DNA from: Lactobacillus colini
GTDB taxonomy: Bacteria > Bacillota > Bacilli > Lactobacillales > Lactobacillaceae
Reading direction: 5' to 3'
Assembly: GCF_017874575.1 (NCBI RefSeq)
Contig: NZ_JAGGLU010000001.1
Coordinates: 1-64,000, forward strand
Length of the DNA stretch: 64,000 bases
The position numbers were made by a program, and so were the translations under genes. Numbering within the stretch: the first letter of the stretch is position 1; the number at the start of each line of letters is the position of its first letter. Positions 9,149 through 18,538 of this stretch are shown here, piece after piece. The notes under the pieces are model-generated. The model was not told where the DNA came from and did no database searches. It saw only the letters and a list, made by a program, of their open reading frames with translations.

Positions 9149-9686
9149 TTATTCTTATTCACAAATAAAAAATAGCAAAAATCCTGTAACTCATGTCGAT
9201 AGTGATGTTGAATTGAGTTCAGAATTTTTTGAGCGTAGTAAGGAGCTTATAACTAAAGCTAAAAATGTGCATGTAACTGGTGATTTCTTCTATCAAGAGC
9301 CATTTGTTACTGGTAACTTCAGGGTGACAGCTGATGTAGAAGTTCCCTCTACTCGGAGCTTAAAGCCGGTAGAGTTACATCAAGATTTTACTTTTACTGA
9401 AAATTATTCAGATGTTAAGCCAACTCAAGAACAGCTTGAAGAGGAAGATACCATTATCATGGTTGAAGATGATCTAATTGATCTTCAAACTGCAGTAGAG
9501 GACAACTTATTATTGAGCTTGCCTTCAGTAGTTTTGACCAAAGATGAAAAAGAAAAGGGCATCTTTCCAGAAGGAAAAGATTGGCGTGTTATTTCTGAGA
9601 AGGAATATCAGGAAGAAAAGTCAGGTCAAGAAAACCCAGCTTTTGCTAAATTGAAAGATTTTTTTAAAAGTCAAGATAAAAATTAA
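9141..9686 (+). CDS. yceD: YceD-family (DUF177) protein
   Basis: A 181-residue acidic protein of the DUF177/YceD family, linked to 23S rRNA accumulation and usually encoded just before rpmF. Visible family traits are the central [24 protein letters not shown] beta region and the C-terminal [28 protein letters not shown] stretch. No rpmF follows; a two-component system is next. The start overlaps the tmcAL stop. Exact molecular role unknown. Confidence 0.85.
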   Translation: MLNYSYSQIKNSKNPVTHVDSDVELSSEFFERSKELITKAKNVHVTGDFFYQEPFVTGNFRVTADVEVPSTRSLKPVELHQDFTFTENYSDVKPTQEQLEEEDTIIMVEDDLIDLQTAVEDNLLLSLPSVVLTKDEKEKGIFPEGKDWRVISEKEYQEEKSGQENPAFAKLKDFFKSQDKN

Positions 9687-9796
9687 TTTAGTACTTGCAT
9701 TGTGATTTTATTAAAATTAAAATTAATTTATTAATAATTTTTTTGATTCATGGTTAATGAGTTGCCAGTAAATTTAGAAGGTAGTGAACAGCAAAT

Positions 9797-10525
9797 ATGA
9801 ATAAGATTTTGATTGTTGAAGATGAAAAGAGTTTAGCTAGATTCGTAGAATTAGAATTACGACACGAAGGCTATGAAACCGTAATTGAAAGTGATGGTCG
9901 CAAGGCACTAGATTTAGCATTAAAAGAAGATTTTAATGCGATCTTATTAGACTTGATGTTACCTAACTTAAATGGGTTAGAAGTAGCTCGTCGTGTTCGT
10001 CAAGTCAAAACTACGCCTATTATCATGATGACTGCCCGTGATTCTGTAATTGATCGCGTTTCAGGGCTTGATCATGGTGCAGACGATTATATTGTAAAGC
10101 CGTTTGCAATTGAAGAGCTTTTGGCTCGCTTGCGTGCCGTATTGCGTCGAGTTCAGATTGAAAAGAAGTCCATGGGCGAAACTATGGGCGTGCAGAAGGT
10201 TGTTCATTTCAATGACTTAACTATTGAAACTGCTAACAGAATTGTTCACCGTGGTGACAAGCAAGTTGACTTAACTAAGAGAGAGTATAACTTGTTGATG
10301 ACTCTAATTGAGAATAAGAATAATGTTGTTACGCGTGAACAATTACTCAATACTATCTGGGGACCAGAATCTAAGATTGAAACTAATGTTGTCGAAGTTT
10401 ATGTACGTTACTTACGTAATAAGATTGATGTTCCTGGTCGTCCATCCTATATCAAGACTGTTCGCGGTACCGGTTATATGGTGAGAACGAATGAAAACGA
10501 TGAACATCGCGACGAAATCGAATAA
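9797..10525 (+). CDS. OmpR-family response regulator (ArlR/CsrR-like)
   Basis: A 242-residue cytoplasmic regulator. The receiver domain has the acidic pair near E8/D9, phospho-acceptor D52 (LLDLMLP), TARDS and KPF. The C-terminal winged helix ends RYLRNKIDVPGRPSYIKTVRGTGYM. Receiver and effector closely resemble the ArlR/CsrR group. The stop lies 35 nt inside the histidine kinase gene, so the pair is cotranscribed. ArlRS systems in Gram-positives control surface proteins and stress responses; the regulon here is unknown. Confidence 0.92.
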   Translation: MNKILIVEDEKSLARFVELELRHEGYETVIESDGRKALDLALKEDFNAILLDLMLPNLNGLEVARRVRQVKTTPIIMMTARDSVIDRVSGLDHGADDYIVKPFAIEELLARLRAVLRRVQIEKKSMGETMGVQKVVHFNDLTIETANRIVHRGDKQVDLTKREYNLLMTLIENKNNVVTREQLLNTIWGPESKIETNVVEVYVRYLRNKIDVPGRPSYIKTVRGTGYMVRTNENDEHRDEIE

Positions 10526-12026
10526 AAACGCAAAAGAAGAGACTAAGAGATCGTCATTAGCCTTTAAGTGGGTTAGCGTAGTTGCTGCGACAATCACAGT
10601 CTCTTTTGTGATATTTTCGATTGCAATTTATTCCTTGATTCGGCAACAATTAATTCAAAATGATCAAGGAAATACCGAAGAGATAGTTACCACATTTCAA
10701 AGGCGTCTAGTAGAAATACCAGATAAGTTAGAAATTTCCAATGTAGTGCCACAATTATCTCCTAATACTAATCGTATCTTGAATAATGCCCCTGTTAGCA
10801 ATAAAAGAGAAAATAATGTTTTCAATGATGATGTTTTAGCGACATTGGCCAATAGAGATACTACAATAATTATTTATAATCTGGATGGCGAGATTATTTT
10901 CAGTAATGGCAATAATGTTACTGACCGTATGCCAGATATTAAGGATAATCATGTGCGTCAACTGGGACATACTTCTAGTGGCTTACATTTAAACATCTAT
11001 CAAAAAATATACTCTGATCGGACTCATAAGTTGACAGGCTACTTAATTGTAGACAATTCTATGACGCAAACTAATAAGATACTCCATACTATTCGCTTAT
11101 GGATGATTGGACTATCATTATTGGCAATTATAATCTTTATTATTCTATCTTACTTAGTAGTTAATATTGTTGTAGTTAAGCCAATTAAGAAGATGTCTAA
11201 GATCTCGCATGAGATTAATGAAGATCCTAATAGTCAAGAGAGAATTTCAAATTTAAATCGTAATGATGAGTTAGGTGAACTGGCCAATAGCTTTAACCAA
11301 ATGCTTGATCGGATGCAAGCTTATATCCAGCAGCAAAAGCAGTTCGTAGGGGATGTATCTCATGAATTGAGAACGCCTGTAGCCGTTATTCAAGGACACA
11401 TGAATTTATTGCAGCGCTGGGGTAAGGATGATCCTGAAGTTTTAAATGAATCAATTAATTCATCACTTCAAGAGGCTAATCGAATGAAGCACTTAATTCA
11501 AGAAATGCTTGATTTAACTCGTGCAGAGCAAATTGATATCCAGTTTCCTAATGAAGTTACAGATGTTAATGAAGTGTTGCAGCGTACCGTTAATAACATG
11601 AAGATGATTCATCCTGACTTTAGAATTAGTTACGATGATGATTTGAAGCCTCACTCTTTTATTAAGATGTATCGTAACCATCTAGAACAGGTCTTAATTA
11701 TCTTAATGGACAATGCCATTAAGTATTCACAAGATCGCAAAGAAGTTTTAGTAGATGCGTCTAGTGATCAAAATAGCATTATCATTACGGTGCAAGATTT
11801 CGGTGAGGGAATTGCCCTAGAAGAACAAAAGAAGATTTTCAACCGCTTCTATCGGGTCGATAAGGCTCGTACCCGTGAGAAAGGCGGCAATGGTCTTGGC
11901 TTATCTATTGCACAGAAGCTAGTTGAAAGCTACCATGGTAAGATTAGTGTAACTTCGCAATTAGGTTCAGGAAGTAAATTTAAGATTGAATTTCCAATTT
12001 TGAAAGAAAAACAAAAAAGTTCCTAA
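10491..12026 (+). CDS. Sensor histidine kinase (ArlS-like)
   Basis: A 511-residue membrane kinase. TM1 is at about residues 25-50, an extracytoplasmic loop covers about 50-200, and TM2 is at about 203-228, followed by HAMP, HisKA with H291 (DVSHELRTPVAVIQGH) and a HATPase_c domain (DNAIKYS, DFGEGI, GNGLGLSI). The gene starts inside the response regulator gene in another frame. A terminator shared with the convergent yidC2 gene follows. The signal sensed by the 150-residue outer loop cannot be told. Confidence 0.92.
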   Translation: MKTMNIATKSNKNAKEETKRSSLAFKWVSVVAATITVSFVIFSIAIYSLIRQQLIQNDQGNTEEIVTTFQRRLVEIPDKLEISNVVPQLSPNTNRILNNAPVSNKRENNVFNDDVLATLANRDTTIIIYNLDGEIIFSNGNNVTDRMPDIKDNHVRQLGHTSSGLHLNIYQKIYSDRTHKLTGYLIVDNSMTQTNKILHTIRLWMIGLSLLAIIIFIILSYLVVNIVVVKPIKKMSKISHEINEDPNSQERISNLNRNDELGELANSFNQMLDRMQAYIQQQKQFVGDVSHELRTPVAVIQGHMNLLQRWGKDDPEVLNESINSSLQEANRMKHLIQEMLDLTRAEQIDIQFPNEVTDVNEVLQRTVNNMKMIHPDFRISYDDDLKPHSFIKMYRNHLEQVLIILMDNAIKYSQDRKEVLVDASSDQNSIIITVQDFGEGIALEEQKKIFNRFYRVDKARTREKGGNGLGLSIAQKLVESYHGKISVTSQLGSGSKFKIEFPILKEKQKSS

Positions 12027-12040
12027 AAAGGATAAATAAA

Positions 12041-12080
12041 AACACCTGCTAGTTTATTAATGGCTAGCAGGTATTTTATT
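12041..12080. terminator. Bidirectional terminator between kinase and yidC2
   Basis: ACCTGCTAG (12043-12051) pairs with CTAGCAGGT (12064-12072), with A/T runs on both flanks, so it can serve both convergent genes. Confidence 0.9.
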
Positions 12081-13060
12081 TACTTATTTTTATTATTAGG
12101 ACGTTTTTGTTTACCAGCATTACGTTGGCGTAAATCTTGGTTTTGTTGCTTCCTTTGGATAGATGTGTCAGAGTTAACATCATCTTTATTCAAGATTTTA
12201 TTAATAACTTCAGGGGTTACAACTTCTTTAAGTGGGCGGTCTTGTAATTCCGCAGCTACATCTTTTTTAACTTTTGGCATTAAGACGAAGGTAGTAATTA
12301 ATTGTTGAATGACAATTACGACACCACCAGCCATGAAGTAAAGAGCTAAAGCACCAGAATATGAAATAGAAATAAAGAAAGTCATCGCTGGACTCAAGAA
12401 AAGAGTCATTCGCATGGTCTTTTTTTGTTCTTCGGGCAAGCCAATCATTGACAAGTAACCTTGTAATACATAAAGGGCTGTGGCAATAATTGTGAAAACA
12501 AATGACTTTTGGCTAAGTGAAATACCGAAGAATGTTGATTGTGCCAAAGTTGATGAATAGGCAACAGCTTGGTAGATACCAGCCATAATTGGCAATTGAA
12601 TTACTAATGGCAAGCATCCCATTCCGCCGGTCATAGAAAGATTATTTTCACGGTAGATCTTCATTTGCAACTGGCTGATTTCCATTTGTTGAGGCTGACT
12701 AAGACCTGGGGTTTTTAGTGCTTTTTGAACTAATTTCATCTGTGGTTGCAATTTTTGCATTTTTTCTTGTTGAGTAGTCATTTTCCGCTGAGAAATTAGA
12801 CGCAGTGGCATGACAATGAACTGTACAACTAAGGTGATAATACTGATTGCCCAACCAGCACCATTAGTTCCCCCGATTCTTTGGCTTACCCAAATCATGA
12901 TATTCTGCAGAGGATGACCAAAAATGCTATAAATCCAAGCATATGGTCCACTTGTAGGTGCTTGAAGAGTACCAGAACTAGTTCTAGTAGCACAAGCAGT
13001 TAGGAAGATAGCTGTTAGTGCTAGTAGTCCTATTAATTTTAAGTATTTTGATTTTTTCAT
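12080..13060 (-). CDS. yidC2: Membrane protein insertase YidC2 (Oxa1 family), lipoprotein
   Basis: A 326-residue Oxa1/YidC insertase. It has a type II signal with lipobox LTAC (C23) and five core membrane segments. The family motifs are GWAISIITLVVQFIVMPLRL (with the groove Arg) and GCLPLVIQLPIMAGIYQAV, and the tail is Lys/Arg-rich and positively charged, so can contact ribosomes. Lactobacilli usually have two YidC paralogues; the one beside acyP, as here, is the YidC2 type, while YidC1 sits near rnpA. acyP lies upstream on the same strand. Confidence 0.94.
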   Translation of the reverse strand: MKKSKYLKLIGLLALTAIFLTACATRTSSGTLQAPTSGPYAWIYSIFGHPLQNIMIWVSQRIGGTNGAGWAISIITLVVQFIVMPLRLISQRKMTTQQEKMQKLQPQMKLVQKALKTPGLSQPQQMEISQLQMKIYRENNLSMTGGMGCLPLVIQLPIMAGIYQAVAYSSTLAQSTFFGISLSQKSFVFTIIATALYVLQGYLSMIGLPEEQKKTMRMTLFLSPAMTFFISISYSGALALYFMAGGVVIVIQQLITTFVLMPKVKKDVAAELQDRPLKEVVTPEVINKILNKDDVNSDTSIQRKQQNQDLRQRNAGKQKRPNNKNK

Positions 13061-13131
13061 TCTTAAATTTAAATTCGCCTTTCTAAAAAGTATGTATTAA
13101 GTTTACTAGTAAATTTTGATCCTAGCAATGT

Positions 13132-13404
13132 TTAAAATACTACGTTAAAAGAATGGAGCGGTTTTTCTTCAATATCAGTGACTTCAATTTTGTCGACATA
13201 TCCTGCTGGAGATGGTGAAGCCTTTACTTTAGATATAAATTCAGCTAGCTTTAGTGAATCACCTTGAGCTACAATTGCAACAGTGCCATCGGCATTGTTT
13301 TTGACATTGCCATGGATTCCCATTTGCCGTGCTAGAGCTTGAGTTGACCAACGAAAGCCAACACCTTGGACAAGACCATGAACGATAATTTTTTTAGTTT
13401 GCAT
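13132..13404 (-). CDS. acyP: Acylphosphatase
   Basis: A 90-residue protein that hydrolyses acyl phosphates such as carbamoyl or 1,3-bisphosphoglyceroyl phosphate. The catalytic Arg is R18 in GLVQGVGFRW and the Asn is N36 in GNVKNNADG; the ferredoxin-like fold length is standard. It is encoded just upstream of yidC2 on the minus strand, and divergently from the RNA methyltransferase gene. Shine-Dalgarno AAGTGAG. Confidence 0.95.
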   Translation of the reverse strand: MQTKKIIVHGLVQGVGFRWSTQALARQMGIHGNVKNNADGTVAIVAQGDSLKLAEFISKVKASPSPAGYVDKIEVTDIEEKPLHSFNVVF

Positions 13405-13511
13405 AAAATTCTCACTTCTTTTTTTATTATTTATTCTACTATCTTAAATATTAACATTTTAATTTCATCGTCGGTAATCTAAAATAATAAACATAGAAAG
13501 AAGAATGATAA

Positions 13512-14279
13512 ATGTTAGAAATTAATTCAGTAAACAATAGAACTATCAAAGATATTCGTAAGCTCGAAAAGAAAAAATACCGTAAAGAAAATCACTTATA
13601 TTTAATCGAAGGCTTTCATTTAGTAATAGAAGCCTTGCAGAGTAAGCAGAAGTATCTTTACCTATTAGGTACTCAAGAAGCCTTAGAACGACTAGAAAGA
13701 GAAACTCACCGCAAGTTCGATGATGATAGAACCATCTTGATTAATGAAATGATCTGCGATCATTTGTCTGCTACTAAGAATAGTCAAGATATTTTTATGG
13801 TTTTGCCAATTAATCAACCTAAGACGTTTAGTTTTGAATATGGTAGATGGGTTATTTTGGATAATGTAACCGATCCAGGTAATGTTGGTACAATTATCAG
13901 AACAGCCGATGCGGCAGGATTTGATGGTGTAGTTCTATCTCAAGCATCAGTTGATCTTTATAATCCTAAAGTACAGCGTAGTATGCAAGGAAGTCAGTTT
14001 CATATTCAGATTATTCAGACTCCAGTTATGTCCGCAATTGCCAGCTTTAAAGAGAATGGCTTACCAGTTTACGTTAGCGTGCTGGATAAGGAAGCTAAGA
14101 AGCTGAATAATACTCCATCCGTACCACAACTTGCCTTAATTATCGGCAATGAAGCTCATGGTGCTAGTCAAGAAGTAATTGATAGTGCCGATAAGAAGAT
14201 TTACATTCCACTTTACGGGCAGGCAGAATCGTTGAATGCTGCTGTAGCAGCCGGAATTATGATTTATCACTTTGCCTAA
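13512..14279 (+). CDS. TrmH/SpoU-family RNA methyltransferase
   Basis: A 255-residue SPOUT methyltransferase. An N-terminal substrate-binding domain (NNRTIKDIRKLEKKKYR, YLIEGFHLV) precedes the knot domain with motif 1 NVTDPGNVGTIIRTADAAG, motif 2 LIIGNEAHG and motif 3 IPLYGQAESLNAAVAAGI. It should 2'-O-methylate an rRNA or tRNA ribose. Its position just before the pheST region matches Bacillus YsgA. The target nucleotide is not known from sequence. Confidence 0.92.
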   Translation: MLEINSVNNRTIKDIRKLEKKKYRKENHLYLIEGFHLVIEALQSKQKYLYLLGTQEALERLERETHRKFDDDRTILINEMICDHLSATKNSQDIFMVLPINQPKTFSFEYGRWVILDNVTDPGNVGTIIRTADAAGFDGVVLSQASVDLYNPKVQRSMQGSQFHIQIIQTPVMSAIASFKENGLPVYVSVLDKEAKKLNNTPSVPQLALIIGNEAHGASQEVIDSADKKIYIPLYGQAESLNAAVAAGIMIYHFA

Positions 14280-14364
14280 TTATTAAACTTGTTTTTAGTA
14301 AGTAATTTTTTGTATAATTGATACTATAATAATGAGTTTAAAGTTTATTTTAGGAGGAATCATT

Positions 14365-14718
14365 ATGGCTGAAACTATCGAAAAGAAAGTGGAAACTCCC
14401 TGTAGTGACCCAGAAGATTACTCATTGTGTGGTCACTTTGTAAGTGCCTTTGATATTATTGGTAAGAAATGGAACGGCTTAATTATTAGTTCATTATGTG
14501 ATACTAAGGCGATGAGATTCAAAGACCTTGCTCGTTGTATTAGTCGTTGTAGTGACCGTGTCTTAGTTGAAAGACTAAAAGAATTAGAAAAACAAAAGAT
14601 CGTTGAACGTAATGTTAACGGCGATACTGGTATTATCTCTTATACCTTGACTACTAAGGGAGCTGAATTGAAGCCAGTATTTGATCAAGTGCATGATTGG
14701 GCTGATAAGTGGGCTTAA
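14365..14718 (+). CDS. HxlR-family transcriptional regulator, Cys-rich
   Basis: A 117-residue winged-helix regulator with the HxlR signature (IIGKKWNGLIISSLC, FKDLARCISRCSDRVLVERLKELE, YTLTTKGAEL). The start is ATG 14365, 8 nt after AGGAGG (14352-14357); an in-frame ATG at 14332 has no ribosome site. It carries five cysteines (C13, C22, C45, C58, C62), unusual for a cytosolic lactobacillus protein. The C13/C45 placement resembles the Cys14/Cys49 disulphide switch of Bacillus HypR. A promoter with TATAAT-like boxes lies at about 14312-14329. Target genes are unknown. Confidence 0.88.
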   Translation: MAETIEKKVETPCSDPEDYSLCGHFVSAFDIIGKKWNGLIISSLCDTKAMRFKDLARCISRCSDRVLVERLKELEKQKIVERNVNGDTGIISYTLTTKGAELKPVFDQVHDWADKWA

Positions 14719-14723
14719 AGTTA

Positions 14724-14752
14724 TTGCAAGTTAATGGATTTTGTTTTAATAT
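14724..14752 (+). promoter_or_regulatory. Promoter of the T-box-pheST unit
   Basis: TTGCAA (14724-14729), a 17-bp spacer and TAATAT (14747-14752), directly before the T-box leader. Confidence 0.6.
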
Positions 14753-14757
14753 ACTAC

Positions 14758-14993
14758 TATGAAATTTAAATGCGATAATCAAGATTAGTAGTGCGGATTC
14801 TTTTTTAGAGAGAGCCTTGATTGGGTGCAAGAGGTTTACTGATGAAGCATGAATTTCATCTTGGGAGCAGAATCTAATCAATTCCGGTATTTCACCGTTA
14901 TCTGAAGAGAGTGTGAACACGCACTTTTTTGTGCTGGTTTAAACTAGGGTGGTACCGCGAAGCTTCGTCCCTTTATGGACGGGGCTTTTTTTG
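14758..14993 (+). promoter_or_regulatory. T-box leader (tRNA-Phe responsive)
   Basis: The diagnostic T-box sequence AGGGTGGTACCGCG is at 14946-14959. It is followed by the competing terminator CGAAGCTTCGTCC..GGACGGGGC plus a T run (to 14993). Upstream, GGATTCT and AGAATC close a long stem I, whose 3' side offers TTC (14855-14857) as the likely Phe specifier codon. Uncharged tRNA-Phe should bind and favour the antiterminator, raising pheST expression when phenylalanine is short. Confidence 0.93.
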
Positions 14994-15010
14994 TTGGAAA
15001 GGAAAAGTAA

Positions 15011-16060
15011 ATGGACTTATTCGAGAAATTAAATAAGTTAAGAGAACAAGGAATAGAAAGAATCAATCAAGCTGATACACAAAAAAAGCTTGATGAAATT
15101 AGAGTTGAACTAATTGGTCGTAAGGGGCAATTGACTGAAATCTTACACTCAATGAAGGACGTTGCTCCAGAAAATAGACCTAAGGTTGGTCAACAAGTTA
15201 ACCAATTACGTGACTTATTTCAATCTTCATTTGATGATGCTAAAGAAAAGCTGGTCCAAGCATTAATTGCTAAACGGTTGGAAGAAGAAAAGATTGATGT
15301 CACTCTACCAGGTCGTCAAGCACATCTGGGCTCTAAGCACCCTATGTATGTAATTTTAGATGACTTAGAGAGATTTTTTATTGGGATGGGCTACAAGGTA
15401 GTACAAGGTCCAGAGATTGAAACAGACCATTATTGTTTTGAAATGATGAACTTACCAAAAGATCACCCAGCTCGTGATATGCAAGCTACCTTCTACATTG
15501 ATGATGAAAACTTACTTAGAACGCAAACTTCCGGTGACCAAGCACGTGTTTTAGAAAAGCATGACTTCTTAAAAGGTCCATTGAAGATGGTTGGACCTGG
15601 TAAGGTATATCGTCGTGATGATGATGATGCAACTCACTCTCACCAATTCATGCAAATGGAAGGCTTAGTTGTAGATAAGAACGTAACTATGTCAGACTTA
15701 AAGGGAACGCTTGAATTGATCGCTAAGCATGAGTTTGGTCAAGACCGTAAGACTCGACTTCGTCCAAGTTACTTTCCATTTACTGAGCCATCTGTCGAAA
15801 TGGACGTGTCTTGCTTCAATTGTGATGGTAAAGGTTGTCCAATTTGTAAGTATACCGGCTGGATTGAAGTTTTAGGTGCTGGGATGGTTCACCCTAACGT
15901 ATTAGAAAATGCCGGTATTGATTCTACGGTTTACGGCGGTTTTGCCTTTGGGTTAGGAATCGACCGTTTTGCAATTTTGAAGTATGGCGTTTCTGATATT
16001 CGTGACTTCTACACTAATGATGTTCGTTTCTTAGAACAATTCCGTAAGGAGGAAGATTAA
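15011..16060 (+). CDS. pheS: Phenylalanine-tRNA ligase alpha subunit
   Basis: A 349-residue class II synthetase alpha chain. An N-terminal coiled coil precedes motif 1 ([37 protein letters not shown]), motif 2 ([23 protein letters not shown]) and motif 3 ([14 protein letters not shown]). A CxxCxGxGCxxC-like loop ([12 protein letters not shown]) sits near residue 271. It acylates tRNA-Phe as alpha2beta2 with PheT. It follows the T-box and shares one base with pheT. Confidence 0.98.
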   Translation: MDLFEKLNKLREQGIERINQADTQKKLDEIRVELIGRKGQLTEILHSMKDVAPENRPKVGQQVNQLRDLFQSSFDDAKEKLVQALIAKRLEEEKIDVTLPGRQAHLGSKHPMYVILDDLERFFIGMGYKVVQGPEIETDHYCFEMMNLPKDHPARDMQATFYIDDENLLRTQTSGDQARVLEKHDFLKGPLKMVGPGKVYRRDDDDATHSHQFMQMEGLVVDKNVTMSDLKGTLELIAKHEFGQDRKTRLRPSYFPFTEPSVEMDVSCFNCDGKGCPICKYTGWIEVLGAGMVHPNVLENAGIDSTVYGGFAFGLGIDRFAILKYGVSDIRDFYTNDVRFLEQFRKEED

Positions 16061-18474
16061 TGCTCGTTTCATATAATTGGTTACAAGATTTTCTTGATTT
16101 AAATGAAGATCCTAAAGATCTAGCTGAAAAAATCACCAGGACAGGTGTTGAAATTGCTTCAGTTGACCATCCACAAGAGGGACTAAAGAAGTTAGTTGTT
16201 GGTCATATTTTAGAATGTGAAGCTGTTGAAGGCACTCACTTACATAAGTGCATGGTTGATGTTGGTGAAGAAGAACCAATTCAAATTGTCTGTGGTGCTC
16301 CTAATGTTGCAGCAGGCGAAGACGTAATTGTTGCTCTTCATGGTGCTCGCATTGCTGGCAATGAGAAGATTAAGCGTGGCAAGATTCGTGGCATTAAGTC
16401 AAATGGTATGATCTGTGGCCTCCAAGAAATTGGCTTTGCAGACAAGCTTGTTCCTGCTAAGTATGCTGATGGGATCTGGGTCTTCCCTAAGGATAGTGAT
16501 GTTAAGCCCGGTGATGATGTCTATGAGGCACTAGGGATGGATGATTATATCCTAGACTTTGACATTACACCTAACCGTGCTGATACTCTCTCAATGGAAG
16601 GTGCTGCTTATGAAGTTGGTGCAATCATTGACCAAAAGCCTAAGATTGAAGAAGTTACCTTAAAAGATGACGGCGCAGACTGGACTAGTGATTTAGAAAC
16701 GGTAGTTGATGATAATTTAGCTCCAAAATTCTACTTAAGAAAGATTAGCAATGTCCAAATTGGCGAAAGCCCAATGTGGATGCAACGTCGCTTATGGAAT
16801 GCTGGTATTCGCCCAATTAATAATGTAGTTGATGTTACTAACTATGTTATGCTTTTAACTGGTCAGCCAATGCATGCTTATGACGCTAAGGCATTCGCAA
16901 ATGGTAAGTTAGAAGTTAGAAAAGCTAATTCTGGTGAAAAGCTAACCTTGCTAAATGGTAAGGAAGTTGATTTGGATACTAATGATATTATTATTAGCGA
17001 TGGTCAAAAGCCTGTTATGATGGCTGGTGTGATGGGTGGCTTGAATTCAGAAGTAACTGCTGATACTACTGATGTAATTTTAGAATCAGCTATTTTTAAT
17101 GGTACTTTAGTTAGAAAGGCAGCTTTACGTCATGCTAACCGTACTGAAGCTTCAAGTCGCTATGAAAAGGGCATTAACTGGGATAACACTGAAAAGGCCC
17201 TTAACTTGGCAGCACTGCTCTTAAGAGATAATGCTAGTGCAAATATTGAGGCAGGAATTATTAAGGCAACAGACCAGCAGCGTAAGCCTGCTGTAATTAA
17301 GACGACTATTTCTTATATTAATAAGGTTCTTGGAACTGATCTATCTAAGGATGAAATGGTTAAGATTTTCGATCGGCTAAACTTTGATGTTGTTGTGGAC
17401 GGTGATGATTTAACTGTTACTGTACCTAATAGACGCTGGGATATTAGTATTCCAGCTGACTTGGTTGAAGAAGTTGGTCGTATCTACGGTTATGATAATT
17501 TAGAATCCACTCAGCCATTACTTGATGAAACCCATGGCGGTTATTCAAAGCAAGAAACTGCCATGAGAAGAATTAAGTCTATTGTGCAAGGACAAGGCTT
17601 AATGGAAGCCATCTCTTACTCATTAACTTCCCCAGAAAAGGCAATTCGCTATACTAAGAATCCAAAAGAAGTAGTTGAAGTAGCTATGCCACTTAATTCT
17701 AGCCGTAGCACTATGCGTGAGAATTTATTAACTGGATTAGTAGATGCAGCTAGCTATAACATGGCTCGTAAGCAAAAAGAATTAGCCTTATTTGAACAAG
17801 GTCGCGTTTATGATCGTGAAGGCGGCAGCTTCAATGAACATGAGCACTTAGCCGCATTATATTCAGGTCATACTTTTGCTAATAATTGGCAACATGAAAC
17901 GCAAAAGATTGACTTCTTCTTTGTGAAGGGACAATTGACTAATTTATTTAATTCACTTGGAATTAAAGATAATGATGTTGAATATAAGGCTGAAGTAGTT
18001 GAAGGGATGCACCCAACTAGAACAGCTGCTATTTATATTAATAATCAATATGTCGGCTTGATTGGAATGATTGCGCATAATATAACTGTTCAAGATAAGG
18101 CTTTACGCGGTAGTGAAATTTATGTCTATGAATTAGACTTAGATACTATTATTTCAATGCTTACTAAGGGAATGAAGGCTAAGACTGCTCCTAAGTTCCC
18201 AGCAATTGAGCGTGACTTATCTGTCTTAGTAAATAGTGATATTACTAATGCTCAGATTATTAACCAAATTAAGCAAAGCGGTGGTAAGTATCTAGTTAAG
18301 GTTCAAGTGATTGATGTTTATGCTGGTGCCCAAATTGAAAAGGGTAAGAAATCTTTGGCATACTCATTGACTTTCTTAAATGAAAAAGATACTTTAACTG
18401 ACGAAGTCGTAACCAAGGCAATGGATCAAATCGAAGCTGATTTGAAAGAAAAATTAAAGATTAAGATTCGTTAA
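16060..18474 (+). CDS. pheT: Phenylalanine-tRNA ligase beta subunit
   Basis: An 804-residue beta chain. In order it has the EMAP/OB tRNA-binding domain (about 40-150), the B3/B4 editing region (about 210-400), the B5 domain, the catalytic-like core and a C-terminal FDX-ACB anticodon-binding domain (KFPAIERDLSVLVN.. to the end). It edits Tyr-tRNA-Phe and recognises the tRNA. The ATG overlaps the last base of the pheS stop (TAATG), so translation is coupled. Confidence 0.98.
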   Translation: MLVSYNWLQDFLDLNEDPKDLAEKITRTGVEIASVDHPQEGLKKLVVGHILECEAVEGTHLHKCMVDVGEEEPIQIVCGAPNVAAGEDVIVALHGARIAGNEKIKRGKIRGIKSNGMICGLQEIGFADKLVPAKYADGIWVFPKDSDVKPGDDVYEALGMDDYILDFDITPNRADTLSMEGAAYEVGAIIDQKPKIEEVTLKDDGADWTSDLETVVDDNLAPKFYLRKISNVQIGESPMWMQRRLWNAGIRPINNVVDVTNYVMLLTGQPMHAYDAKAFANGKLEVRKANSGEKLTLLNGKEVDLDTNDIIISDGQKPVMMAGVMGGLNSEVTADTTDVILESAIFNGTLVRKAALRHANRTEASSRYEKGINWDNTEKALNLAALLLRDNASANIEAGIIKATDQQRKPAVIKTTISYINKVLGTDLSKDEMVKIFDRLNFDVVVDGDDLTVTVPNRRWDISIPADLVEEVGRIYGYDNLESTQPLLDETHGGYSKQETAMRRIKSIVQGQGLMEAISYSLTSPEKAIRYTKNPKEVVEVAMPLNSSRSTMRENLLTGLVDAASYNMARKQKELALFEQGRVYDREGGSFNEHEHLAALYSGHTFANNWQHETQKIDFFFVKGQLTNLFNSLGIKDNDVEYKAEVVEGMHPTRTAAIYINNQYVGLIGMIAHNITVQDKALRGSEIYVYELDLDTIISMLTKGMKAKTAPKFPAIERDLSVLVNSDITNAQIINQIKQSGGKYLVKVQVIDVYAGAQIEKGKKSLAYSLTFLNEKDTLTDEVVTKAMDQIEADLKEKLKIKIR

Positions 18475-18538
18475 TCAATTAGGATTAAGTTTTGCTATAA
18501 TTGCCTTAGATTTTTGCGATAGTCGGAGGGTTATATTA

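Noticed and set aside
9690-9796. AT-only hairpins between yceD and the response regulator as a terminator
   Set aside because: Arms are short and purely A/T without a clear G-C stem, so I could not support a terminator call.
12060-12308. 82-residue plus-strand frame after the histidine kinase
   Set aside because: It begins in the terminator and runs antisense to yidC2; no family resemblance.
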